DNA of 64,000 nt, from NCBI RefSeq assembly GCF_013283875.1, contig NZ_CP054139.1, positions 1,798,001 through 1,862,000 of the forward strand, written 5' to 3'. Both the position numbers and the translations under genes were made by a program. Shown piece after piece: positions 52,479 to 59,504 of this stretch. Under the pieces are notes generated by a model, which ran no database searches, was not told the DNA's origin, and saw only the letters and a list, made by a program, of their open reading frames with translations. Positions within the stretch are counted from its first letter, which is position 1, and each line of letters starts with the position of its first letter. This DNA comes from Mucilaginibacter mali (lineage in GTDB: Bacteria > Bacteroidota > Bacteroidia > Sphingobacteriales > Sphingobacteriaceae).

Positions 52479-53840
52479 ATGTGGTACAATAATATACTGG
52501 AAACCATTGGCAATACGCCCATGGTGAAGCTGAACAAGATAGCTAAAGATATTCCCGCCACTGTGCTGGCCAAAATAGAGACCACCAATCCCGGTAACTC
52601 TATTAAAGACCGCATGGCGCTTAAAATGATCGAAGATGCCGAGAAGAGCGGCAAGCTGAAACCCGGCGGAACGATCATCGAAGGTACATCGGGCAATACA
52701 GGTATGGGCCTGGCCATTGCGGCGGTTATCAAAGGCTATAAGTGTATCTTCACCAGTACCGATAAACAATCGAAGGAAAAATTTGACGCCCTGCGTGCCT
52801 TTGGCGCCGAGGTGATCGTTTGCCCTACAAACGTCGATCCCGAAGATGCACGTTCATACTATTCTGTGTCATCGCGCCTGGAAAGGGAAGTGCCTAACTC
52901 GTGGAAACCTAACCAGTACGATAACCTGTCGAACTCGCAGGCGCATTATGAAAGCACAGGTCCCGAGATATGGGAGCAGACCGAAGGCAAGGTTACCCAC
53001 CTGATAGCGGGTGTGGGCACCGGCGGCACCATTAGTGGTATAGCACGCTACCTCAAGGAAAAGAACCCCGCCATACAGGTGCTGGGTATCGATACCTACG
53101 GTTCGGTATTTAAAAAGTACAAGGAAACAGGGGAGTTTGATAAGAACGAGATCTATCCATATATCACTGAAGGCATAGGTGAGGACTTTCTGCCGCAAAA
53201 CGTTGATTTTAACCTGATAGATCACTTTGAAAAGGTGACCGACAAGGATGCCGCCCTGATGACCCGCGAGATAGCCCGTAAGGAAGGCATCTTCTCAGGC
53301 AACTCGACCGGCTCGGCCATCGCTGGCCTGCTGCAAATGAAGAATAGGTTTAAGGAGGGGGATGTGGTAGTAGTGATCTTCCCTGACCACGGTACCCGCT
53401 ACCTGGGCAAAATGTATAACGACGACTGGCTGCGCGACCGCGGTTTCCTGAAAGATGAAAAGCTGACCGCACGCGATATCATCGGCAAAAAAGAAGCCCA
53501 GGATATCGTAACCATCGACAGTGAAAAGACTGTACTGGAGGCGATAAATACGATCAAATCTTTGAATATATCGCAGATACCGGTTACCCAAAAAGGTATG
53601 GTAGTAGGCAAGATAACCGAAAGTGATATCCTGACAGCATTGCTGGAAACCCCGTCGCTGAAATCACAGCCGGTAAGCACCATCTCTACCGCGCCGTTCC
53701 CATTTGTTGATCTGAATACTTCGATAGACCGGATCTCGGCCATGATCAATAAAGATAACATCGCAGTGCTGGTAGAAGATGGGCAGGGGAAGATAGAGAT
53801 CATTACCCAGTATGATATTATTAATGCGATTTCGGCTTAG
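52479..53840 (+). CDS. Cystathionine beta-synthase with C-terminal CBS pair
   Basis: A 453-residue PLP enzyme of fold type II. It would condense serine (or O-acetylserine) with homocysteine (or sulfide). The catalytic part (about 1-325) has ETIGNTPMVKLN, the PLP-lysine segment NPGNSIKDRMAL, the substrate loop EGTSGNTGMGLAIA, and the phosphate loop GVGTGGTISG. Two CBS domains (about 335-453; ITESDILTAL and ITQYDIINAIS) form a regulatory module as in eukaryotic CBS. The ATG at 52479 is preferred to a TTG three codons upstream. Confidence 0.92.
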   Translation: MWYNNILETIGNTPMVKLNKIAKDIPATVLAKIETTNPGNSIKDRMALKMIEDAEKSGKLKPGGTIIEGTSGNTGMGLAIAAVIKGYKCIFTSTDKQSKEKFDALRAFGAEVIVCPTNVDPEDARSYYSVSSRLEREVPNSWKPNQYDNLSNSQAHYESTGPEIWEQTEGKVTHLIAGVGTGGTISGIARYLKEKNPAIQVLGIDTYGSVFKKYKETGEFDKNEIYPYITEGIGEDFLPQNVDFNLIDHFEKVTDKDAALMTREIARKEGIFSGNSTGSAIAGLLQMKNRFKEGDVVVVIFPDHGTRYLGKMYNDDWLRDRGFLKDEKLTARDIIGKKEAQDIVTIDSEKTVLEAINTIKSLNISQIPVTQKGMVVGKITESDILTALLETPSLKSQPVSTISTAPFPFVDLNTSIDRISAMINKDNIAVLVEDGQGKIEIITQYDIINAISA

Positions 53841-53854
53841 TACTCCCATTTACC

Positions 53855-53901
53855 AAAGCAAAGGAGGGCGTTCGATAAAATCAAACGCCCTCCTTTGCTT
53901 T
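53855..53901. terminator. Bidirectional terminator between CBS gene and aroC
   Basis: Perfect 18-bp arms (AAAGCAAAGGAGGGCGTT at 53855-53872 and complement at 53884-53901) with an 11-base loop. It lies between two converging genes. Confidence 0.9.
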
Positions 53902-53907
53902 AATCAC

Positions 53908-54019
53908 CTTGTCATTGCGAGCGATAGCGCGGCAATCTCGTAGTTTGATTTGCATGCTACGAGATTGCCGCGTCGCGCCATCGCACAATTCTTACCCGCA
54001 AGCTCCTCGCAATGACAAG
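53908..54019. repeat. GTCATTGCGAG inverted-repeat element
   Basis: From CTTGTCATTGCGAGCGATAG to CTCCTCGCAATGACAAG, with GGCAATCTCGTAG and CTACGAGATTGCCG as inner arms. It lies in the 3' flank of aroC. Confidence 0.9.
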
Positions 54020-54031
54020 CTTTTATGCAGA

Positions 54032-55129
54032 CTATACCGGCAATCTGCTATTCCTATCCCTCAACCAATGATCGGCCAATACCAGCGCGGCCATAGCTTC
54101 AACAATAGGCACAGCGCGAGGCACTACACATGGATCATGGCGACCTTTGCCACTGATCTCGGCGGCGTTGCCATCGCTGTCAACCGTTTGCTGATTGTGC
54201 ATAATGGTAGCCACCGGCTTAAAGGCCACGCGGAACTCTATCGGCATACCATTACTGATCCCGCCCTGTATCCCGCCCGAGAAGTTGGTAAGCGTACTGA
54301 TATCGCCCAGGTGATTCTTCACAAATATGTCGTTATGTTCGCTACCCAGCATCTCGCTGCCCGAAAAACCTGAACCGAACTCGAAACCATGTACGGCGTT
54401 GATGCTCAGCATGGCTTTACCTAATTCGGCGTGAAGTTTATCAAATACGGGTTCACCCAAACCAACCGGGCAGTTTTTGATATAGCAGCTTACCTTGCCG
54501 CCAACGGTATCGCCGTTTTTGCGTACACCATCTATAAATTCGATCATTTCTTCAGCAGTGGCCGGATCCGCACAGCGTACGATATTCTTTTCCCTTTCGG
54601 CGATAAACTCATTGGCATCGTTAATAAATACGTTTGGCGCATCTATTTTACCTACGCTGCTTACATGGGCGACGATCTCGATACCCTGTGTTTTCAGCAA
54701 CAGTTTGGCCAGCGCTCCGGCAGCAACACGGGCCGCTGTTTCACGGGCTGATGAACGCCCGCCACCACGATGATCGCGGATGCCATACTTGGTTTGATAA
54801 GTATAATCGGCATGCGAGGGGCGGAACACGTTGGTATTGTGGTTATAATCCTTAGATCGCTGATCTTCGTTAGGGATGATCATAGCGATAGGGGTGCCGG
54901 TGGTTTTCCCTTCAAAAACACCCGACAGGATCTTTACCGTGTCGCTCTCCTTGCGCTGGGTGGTGATCTTGCTTTGTCCGGGTTTACGTTTATCCAGTTC
55001 GCCCTGTATGTAGTCAAGGTCAACCTCCAGTTGTGCCGGGCAGCCATCGATGATAACGCCGATCGCCTCGCCATGTGATTCGCCAAAAGTGGTGATCCTG
55101 AATAATTGCCCGAATGAATTGCCAGCCAT
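54032..55129 (-). CDS. aroC: Chorismate synthase
   Basis: A 365-residue FMN-dependent lyase making chorismate from EPSP, the last shared step to Phe, Tyr and Trp. Signatures are [17 protein letters not shown] near the start, [28 protein letters not shown] in the middle and [20 protein letters not shown] near the end. It is the last gene of the leftward pheA operon, 199 bp after aroA; that gap contains two repeat elements, so reading through must tolerate them or aroC has its own promoter. Confidence 0.97.
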   Translation of the reverse strand: MAGNSFGQLFRITTFGESHGEAIGVIIDGCPAQLEVDLDYIQGELDKRKPGQSKITTQRKESDTVKILSGVFEGKTTGTPIAMIIPNEDQRSKDYNHNTNVFRPSHADYTYQTKYGIRDHRGGGRSSARETAARVAAGALAKLLLKTQGIEIVAHVSSVGKIDAPNVFINDANEFIAEREKNIVRCADPATAEEMIEFIDGVRKNGDTVGGKVSCYIKNCPVGLGEPVFDKLHAELGKAMLSINAVHGFEFGSGFSGSEMLGSEHNDIFVKNHLGDISTLTNFSGGIQGGISNGMPIEFRVAFKPVATIMHNQQTVDSDGNAAEISGKGRHDPCVVPRAVPIVEAMAALVLADHWLRDRNSRLPV

Positions 55130-55196
55130 ATATCTTTATGATTTCACCGATGGGGTTTGATTACATCGATTTTAGGTAACTAAGTTATATAATTTA

Positions 55197-55302
55197 TGTC
55201 ATTGCGAGCGATAGCGCGGCAATCTCGTAGTTAGCAGAGCAAAGCTACGAGATTGCCGCGTCGCCCCACTTCACAGGGCCTTCACCGCTCCTCGCAATGA
55301 CA
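55197..55302. repeat. GTCATTGCGAG inverted-repeat element
   Basis: It runs from TGTCATTGCGAGCGATAGCG to CGCTCCTCGCAATGACA. Inner arms GCAATCTCGTAG and CTACGAGATTGC pair across ten bases. It lies between aroA and aroC. Confidence 0.9.
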
Positions 55303-55319
55303 AAAGAGGAGACGTGGTA

Positions 55320-55348
55320 ACTCCCCCTTTAGGGGGTCGGGGGGCTAA
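55320..55348. repeat. CCCCCTAAAGGGGG element supplying the aroA stop
   Basis: On the minus strand it reads TTAGCCCCCCGACCCCCTAA then AGGGGGAGTT. The TAA inside the CCCCCTAAAGGGGG hairpin is the aroA stop codon, and the last residues SPPTP of AroA come from it. Confidence 0.85.
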
Positions 55349-56642
55349 CAAAGCCCACCTTTTCCAGGTCAGTCCAAAATGCCGGGTATGATTTTTCTAC
55401 CACGTTAGCATCTTCAAACTCTACCTCGGGTATCAATATCGCCAGCGGTGCGAAGGCCATCGCCATACGGTGATCTTCGTAAGTGTGGAACAGCACCTTT
55501 TCAGGGATAAATTTTCCGCTACAGTCAAGTGTATATGCTTCGTTATTTTCTATCAGTTTAACGCCAATTTTAGCCAGTTCGTTTTGAAGGGCGGCAATAC
55601 GGTCAGTCTCTTTGATCTTTAAAGTTTCCAATCCCGTGAAGGTAGCTTCATGACCCAATGCTGCGCATACCACCACTATGGTCTGTGCAAGGTCGGGGCA
55701 TTTCTTCAGGTCAAATTCCTTACGGATGATCGGTTTCGGTTCCTTGGTCAACAGCACCCCTCCATCCTTAAATTGCGATGTGATGCCAAAGTTGGCCATG
55801 ATCTCGGTGATCACGCTATCGCCCTGCAGGCTATAGCTGGTTAGTCCGGGTAGAAACAACTCGGCTTCGTCGCTCAGGGCCGCAATGGCATACCAGTAAC
55901 TGGCCGCGCTCCAGTCAGGTTCAACCCAAATGCTGGTCTCGCTGAAATCCTGTTTGGCAATGCTGATCACATTGTCTGTCCAGTTATGCTTTATGCCAGC
56001 CTGTTCAAGCATGGCGAGGGTCATTTCTACATATGGGCGCGAGGTTAGGTCGCCAATTATCTCCAGCCCCAGCCCCAGAGGCAGATTAGGGGCGATAAGC
56101 AGCAGCGCGGTGATATACTGGCTGCTGATATTTCCTTTTATGGCTATGCGGGCAGCGCTTTGCTGTATATTCCCCGTAATCTTAAGCGGGGGATAGCCCT
56201 CGTTCTCTACATAACTGATATCGGCGCCCAGTTCGCGCAGCGCGTCAACTAACACGCCAATAGGGCGCTGCTTCATGCGTTCACTGCCGGTTAGGATCAC
56301 CTCCTCATCCTGCAAAGTAAAATAGGCGGTAAGGAAGCGCATAGCCGTACCGGCGGGGCCGATATTGACGGTTTTTAGTTCATGGTTCATGGTTGATGGT
56401 TCATAGCTATCTTCGTTCGGACTATGATCTATGATCAATGAACTATGAACCTCTTGCGCTCCGCGCAAGATCCCCGCAAGCAGCACCGCGTCGGCAGCGT
56501 CTGATACGTTCTGTACCTTTACTTTACCTTTGCTTAATGCCTCGATAACCAGCGCGCGGTTGCATTCGCTCTTAGATCCGGTAAGCTGGATGGTGCCTTT
56601 ACTTACACGCGATGGTTTAGAAATAACGATGTTAGGTTTCAT
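55329..56642 (-). CDS. aroA: 3-phosphoshikimate 1-carboxyvinyltransferase (EPSP synthase)
   Basis: A 437-residue enzyme joining PEP to shikimate 3-phosphate. Conserved blocks: TGSKSECNRALVI (phosphate binding), NIGPAGTAMRFLTAYF (family signature LGNAGTAxR variant), ERMKQRPIGVLVDALRELGADI, and late KIKETDRIAALQNEL and YEDHRMAMAFAPLA. Between GILRGAQ and TVNIGPAG about 26 residues (HSSLIIDHSPNED through STMNHELK) are encoded by a palindromic GAACCATGAAC-type repeat (56377-56452), and the C-terminal SPPTP and stop by another. Despite this all catalytic motifs are intact, so the enzyme is probably active. It is third in the pheA operon. Confidence 0.95.
   Translation of the reverse strand: MKPNIVISKPSRVSKGTIQLTGSKSECNRALVIEALSKGKVKVQNVSDAADAVLLAGILRGAQEVHSSLIIDHSPNEDSYEPSTMNHELKTVNIGPAGTAMRFLTAYFTLQDEEVILTGSERMKQRPIGVLVDALRELGADISYVENEGYPPLKITGNIQQSAARIAIKGNISSQYITALLLIAPNLPLGLGLEIIGDLTSRPYVEMTLAMLEQAGIKHNWTDNVISIAKQDFSETSIWVEPDWSAASYWYAIAALSDEAELFLPGLTSYSLQGDSVITEIMANFGITSQFKDGGVLLTKEPKPIIRKEFDLKKCPDLAQTIVVVCAALGHEATFTGLETLKIKETDRIAALQNELAKIGVKLIENNEAYTLDCSGKFIPEKVLFHTYEDHRMAMAFAPLAILIPEVEFEDANVVEKSYPAFWTDLEKVGFVSPPTP
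56377..56452. repeat. GTTCATGG repeat inside the aroA reading frame
   Basis: AGTTCATGGTTCATGGTTGA and GGTTCATAG on one side face CTATGATCTATGATCAATGA and ACTATGAACC on the other, forming an inverted repeat with a GC-richer centre. It is translated in frame without a stop. Confidence 0.8.
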
Positions 56643-56657
56643 TTATAGTATTTTACG

Positions 56658-56733
56658 CCTCACCCTGCCCTCTCCAGAGGAGAGGGTAAAGAATTTTATA
56701 GCCCCTCTCTGTTGGAGAGGGGTTGGGATGAGG
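56658..56733. repeat. 76-bp CCTCACCCTGCCCTCTCC element
   Basis: It has the same length and opening as the copy at 8075-8150 and ends GGGTTGGGATGAGG. Hairpins CCTCTCC-AGAG-GAGAGG type and CCCCTCTC/GAGAGGGG are nested. It fills the gap between aroA and the DAHP synthase gene. Confidence 0.88.
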
Positions 56734-56737
56734 CTCT

Positions 56738-57868
56738 TTACGCGTGCGTTAATTTTTCCTGCGCTTGTCCTTCAGCCTGGCCTGCGCTCATGATCTCGGT
56801 TTGCTTGCGGATAGATTCGGCGTGCATCAGTTCCAGCAGTTTTTCAGCAAAATCGGTATGCAGGTTAAGCGCACGTGCGTAAGCGGTACGTTTTTGCAGT
56901 ATCTCGTCCCAGCGGTTAACCTGTAAAATGGTAACGCCGTTGTCTTTTTTGTAAGTGCCAATCTTCTCCACAACTTTCATGCGCTCGGCCATTTTTTGGA
57001 AGATGCTGTCGTCGATCTTGTCTATCTGATTACGCAGTTCATCCAGTTTGCTGCTCAGTTCTTTGCTGCCAACATCAGCCTTACGCAGGGTTAGGCGGTC
57101 TATCAGTTCAGCAAGGGCAGATGGCGTAACTTGTTGCTTGGCATCAGTCCATGCTACCGACGGATCGATGTGCGATTCGATCATCAGGCCCTGCATATCC
57201 AAATCCAGCGCTTTTTGAGCTACGTATGGCAGCAGGTCGCGGTTACCGCAAATGTGGCTTGGGTCGTTAATGATCGGCAGATCAGGTACCTGAGTTTTCA
57301 GCGCGATGGCCATATCCCACATCGGTTCGTTACGGAAAGCTGATTTCTCGAACGATGAGAAACCACGGTGAATAGCCGCCAGTTTAGTGATGCCGGCACC
57401 GTTAATGCGCTCCAATGCACCGATCCATAATGACAGATCAGGGTTAACCGGGTTTTTCACCATTACCGGGATATCCACACCTTTCAACGCGTCGGCAATT
57501 TCCTGTACAGTGAAAGGGTTCACCGTTGAACGTGCGCCAACCCAAAGGATATCTACACCGGCTTTCAGCGCTTCTTCAACGTGTTTACCGGTAGCTACTT
57601 CAATGGCGGTAGGTAAACCGGTCTCCTGCTTGGCGCGATCCAGCCATTTCAGGCCGATGCTGCCAATGCCCTCAAACTCGCCCGGGCGGGTGCGTGGTTT
57701 CCAGATACCGGCGCGTAGCGCGGTAACTTTACCGGTTTTAGCCAACAAATGCGCGGTGGCCACTAACTGGTCTTCCGTTTCGGCGCTGCAGGGGCCGGCA
57801 ATTAAAAGTGGTTGCTTGCCCGTGTTTATCCAGGTATTAAGCGGCTGTATGTTTAAATTCAGTTTCAT
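56738..57868 (-). CDS. Bifunctional DAHP synthase / chorismate mutase
   Basis: A 376-residue fusion catalysing the first committed step of the shikimate pathway (DAHP from PEP and erythrose 4-phosphate) and the branch step from chorismate to prephenate. The N-terminal part (about 1-260) is the KDPG-like type Ibeta DAHP synthase: LLIAGPCSAETEDQL, RAGIWKPRTRPGEFEG, NDPSHICGNRD, GLMIESHIDP. The C-terminal part (about 275-360) is an AroQ mutase helix bundle (LDELRNQIDKIDDSIFQKMAERMKVV). The fusion allows prephenate feedback. It begins 33 bp after pheA. Confidence 0.95.
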   Translation of the reverse strand: MKLNLNIQPLNTWINTGKQPLLIAGPCSAETEDQLVATAHLLAKTGKVTALRAGIWKPRTRPGEFEGIGSIGLKWLDRAKQETGLPTAIEVATGKHVEEALKAGVDILWVGARSTVNPFTVQEIADALKGVDIPVMVKNPVNPDLSLWIGALERINGAGITKLAAIHRGFSSFEKSAFRNEPMWDMAIALKTQVPDLPIINDPSHICGNRDLLPYVAQKALDLDMQGLMIESHIDPSVAWTDAKQQVTPSALAELIDRLTLRKADVGSKELSSKLDELRNQIDKIDDSIFQKMAERMKVVEKIGTYKKDNGVTILQVNRWDEILQKRTAYARALNLHTDFAEKLLELMHAESIRKQTEIMSAGQAEGQAQEKLTHA

Positions 57869-57901
57869 CGTTTTGTGTTATTTATTTTGAGGGTTTCTTA
57901 T

Positions 57902-58813
57902 TTACTTAACTAATTTTTTTACTTCGATATATGCTCTTTTCGATTTGTCTTTTTTAACGGGCAACTTATCAGTCAACCCTTCTTCCACATGCCGCTGATA
58001 CTCGCCCAGGATATTAAAATTATGGGTGTATTTCAGTATCTGCTTAATGGTAAGGTCGTATTTGCGGCTTTCTTCCCACTCCACATCCACATAAAAGTTG
58101 TACTCGGCAGGTTTCCCCAGCACGGGCATACTCTGTATCTTGCTCATGTTTATGCCCTGGTCGGCAAAAATGTTCAGCACCTTGGCTAATGCGCCTACTT
58201 CGTTACTTACCTGGAAGCAAAGCGACGCTTTGTTAGGTTTATCCGTCTTCGCATTCTCGTGCGTGGTCAGGATCAGGAAGCGGGTGAAATTCTTCTTGTT
58301 CGATTCGATACGCCGTTCCAGTACATCCAACTCGTACAGTTTGGCGGCCAGTGTATTGGCAATGGCTACGGTGTCTGTCAGCTTTTCATCGCGGATGCGT
58401 TTGGCGCAGGCGGCGGTATCGTTGCTTTCAACGATCTTTAAATGTGGATACTCATCAAAAAAATCAACACACTGGCGGATAGCGATCGGGTGCGAGGTTA
58501 CGTACTTGATCTGCTCGAACTTAACCCCCGGCAAGGCCATCAGGTGCAGCTGGATAGGCAGGTAAACTTCGCCAACCACCGGGAAGCTGTAGCTTAACAA
58601 CAACGAGTAGTTTGGCAAAATGCTGCCGGCAATGCTGTTTTCAATCGCCATTACCACGTAATCGGCATCACCGTTCTTCAGCGCCTCAAACGTTTGCTTA
58701 AACGAGTTGCACTCCACGGTCTCAATGTCCTCGCCAAAATAGCGGAACGCTGCTTCCTCGTGAAACGAGGCCCGGATCCCCTGTATGGCAACTCTTGGTT
58801 TTTTCGGTTTCAT
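57902..58813 (-). CDS. pheA: Prephenate dehydratase
   Basis: A 303-residue enzyme turning prephenate to phenylpyruvate for Phe synthesis. The catalytic domain (about 1-190) starts RVAIQGIRASFHEEAAFRYFG and has VMAIENSIAGSI, a YVTSHPIAIRQC strand and the KKNFTRFLIL segment holding the catalytic Thr. An ACT domain (about 200-280; SNEVGALAKVLNIFADQGINMSKI is its core) gives Phe feedback. It is the first gene of the aromatic operon and is preceded by a Phe/Tyr-rich leader peptide and alternative hairpins. No tyrA or aminotransferase is present in this operon. Confidence 0.96.
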   Translation of the reverse strand: MKPKKPRVAIQGIRASFHEEAAFRYFGEDIETVECNSFKQTFEALKNGDADYVVMAIENSIAGSILPNYSLLLSYSFPVVGEVYLPIQLHLMALPGVKFEQIKYVTSHPIAIRQCVDFFDEYPHLKIVESNDTAACAKRIRDEKLTDTVAIANTLAAKLYELDVLERRIESNKKNFTRFLILTTHENAKTDKPNKASLCFQVSNEVGALAKVLNIFADQGINMSKIQSMPVLGKPAEYNFYVDVEWEESRKYDLTIKQILKYTHNFNILGEYQRHVEEGLTDKLPVKKDKSKRAYIEVKKLVK

Positions 58814-58827
58814 ATGTGTGTTAAATG

Positions 58828-58900
58828 CAGAAAGTCCCGGCTTTTAGGCCGGGACTTTCTGATCTTGTTTATGTCTTTTGTTAAGCATATCAGTCCCGGC
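58828..58900 (-). promoter_or_regulatory. pheA attenuator: alternative hairpins
   Basis: Three segments are read on the minus strand: A, GCCGGGACT (58900-58892), inside the last leader codons; B, AGTCCCGGC within CAGAAAGTCCCGGC (58861-58848); C, GCCGGGACTTTCTG (58841-58828). B and C form a perfect 14-bp hairpin with a six-base loop, ending 14 bases before the pheA ATG. A can pair with B over nine bases instead. A ribosome that finishes the leader covers A and lets B:C form; a ribosome stalled on Phe/Tyr codons frees A to pair with B. The T run after C is short, so the hairpin may block translation rather than end transcription. Confidence 0.8.
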
Positions 58901-58955
58901 TCTTACCGCTAAAGTAAAAGTAGAAACCAAAATAAAATGCTTTGTGTGCGTTCAT
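58890..58955 (-). CDS. Phe/Tyr-rich leader peptide of the pheA operon
   Basis: A 21-codon frame from ATG (58955-58953) to TGA (58892-58890). Residues 6-15 read AFYFGFYFYF: five Phe and three Tyr among nine residues. It ends SGKSRD, whose codons form segment A of the attenuator. It lies 76 bp upstream of the prephenate dehydratase start and about 13 bp after the predicted transcription start. This is the design of the enterobacterial pheL leader, but the peptide itself is different. Too short for standard gene callers. Confidence 0.85.
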   Translation of the reverse strand: MNAHKAFYFGFYFYFSGKSRD

Positions 58956-58973
58956 TGTTATTGTTTACGATGG

Positions 58974-59003
58974 TAAATATACGGTAAGAAATCTGTTTGT
59001 CAA
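58974..59003 (-). promoter_or_regulatory. pheA operon promoter
   Basis: On the minus strand TTGAC (59003-58999) is followed after a 19-bp spacer (counted from TTG) by TATATTTA (58981-58974), matching TTG-N19-TAnnTTTG except the last base. The start of transcription should be near 58968, just before the leader peptide. Confidence 0.65.
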
Positions 59004-59136
59004 TAGATAATTTTTATTTTTCTTAAAATAATACATCAAACCAAATAAAATTCTTTAAAAATGGCTTTTGGCAGATGCTGGGTAAGGGGTTTGTTACAAA
59101 AACCGTCACGTCATTGCGAAGTATTTCCCCTATCTA

Positions 59137-59234
59137 CGTCATGTTGAGCGATAGCGAAACATCCCCGGGTAATAGATGTGTATTGTATGACCGTTCTGCT
59201 AATTTGGGATGTTTCGCTATCGCTCAACATGACG
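59137..59234. repeat. CGTCATGTTGAGCGATAGCG inverted repeat
   Basis: Twenty-nine-base arms (59137-59165 and 59206-59234) are exact complements, with a 40-base loop. A half-copy CGTCATTGCGAAGTATTTCC precedes it at 59109. It is related to the GTCATTGCGAG family. Confidence 0.9.
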
Positions 59235-59304
59235 GGTTGGGAGGACATCACGAAATCAAAATGATCAACATAAATCAGTGGTTCAGACAATTTGTAAATG
59301 TACG

Positions 59305-59418
59305 TTCAGCATTCCATGGCAGCCGGTAGCCCTGCTATCCACTCCAAATCCTCGTTCCGCTGCGCTACACTCCGGGTTTTCCGTTGCTATCAGGTTTAGG
59401 TTGAACGGTAGTGCTGAA
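59305..59418 (-). repeat. Structured repeat bounded by TTCAGCA/TGCTGAA
   Basis: TTCAGCA (59305) and TGCTGAA (59412) close a 114-base segment containing GGTAGCCCTGCTATCCACTC and CCGTTGCTATCAGG. On the minus strand it contains GGATTTGGAGTGGATAGCAG, a pattern I remember as abundant in Bacteroidota intergenic DNA. It resembles in outline the element at 25064-25144. Confidence 0.5.
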
Positions 59419-59424
59419 TAAACC

Positions 59425-59458
59425 AGACTTACGAAGTTTTTAAAAACTTCGTAAGTCT
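59425..59458. repeat. Perfect 34-bp AGACTTACGAAG palindrome
   Basis: AGACTTACGAAGTTTTT is followed directly by its complement, with no loop. A shorter relative is at 25163-25194. It lies 46 bp before the start of the next gene. Confidence 0.85.
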
Positions 59459-59504
59459 CTAAGCGCTTTAAACCCTACTTTTGAATATCTATCCCCCGTA
59501 TCTT

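Noticed and set aside
56642..58813. tyrA or an aromatic aminotransferase expected in the operon
   Set aside because: All space between pheA, DAHP synthase/chorismate mutase and aroA is accounted for; neither gene is present here.
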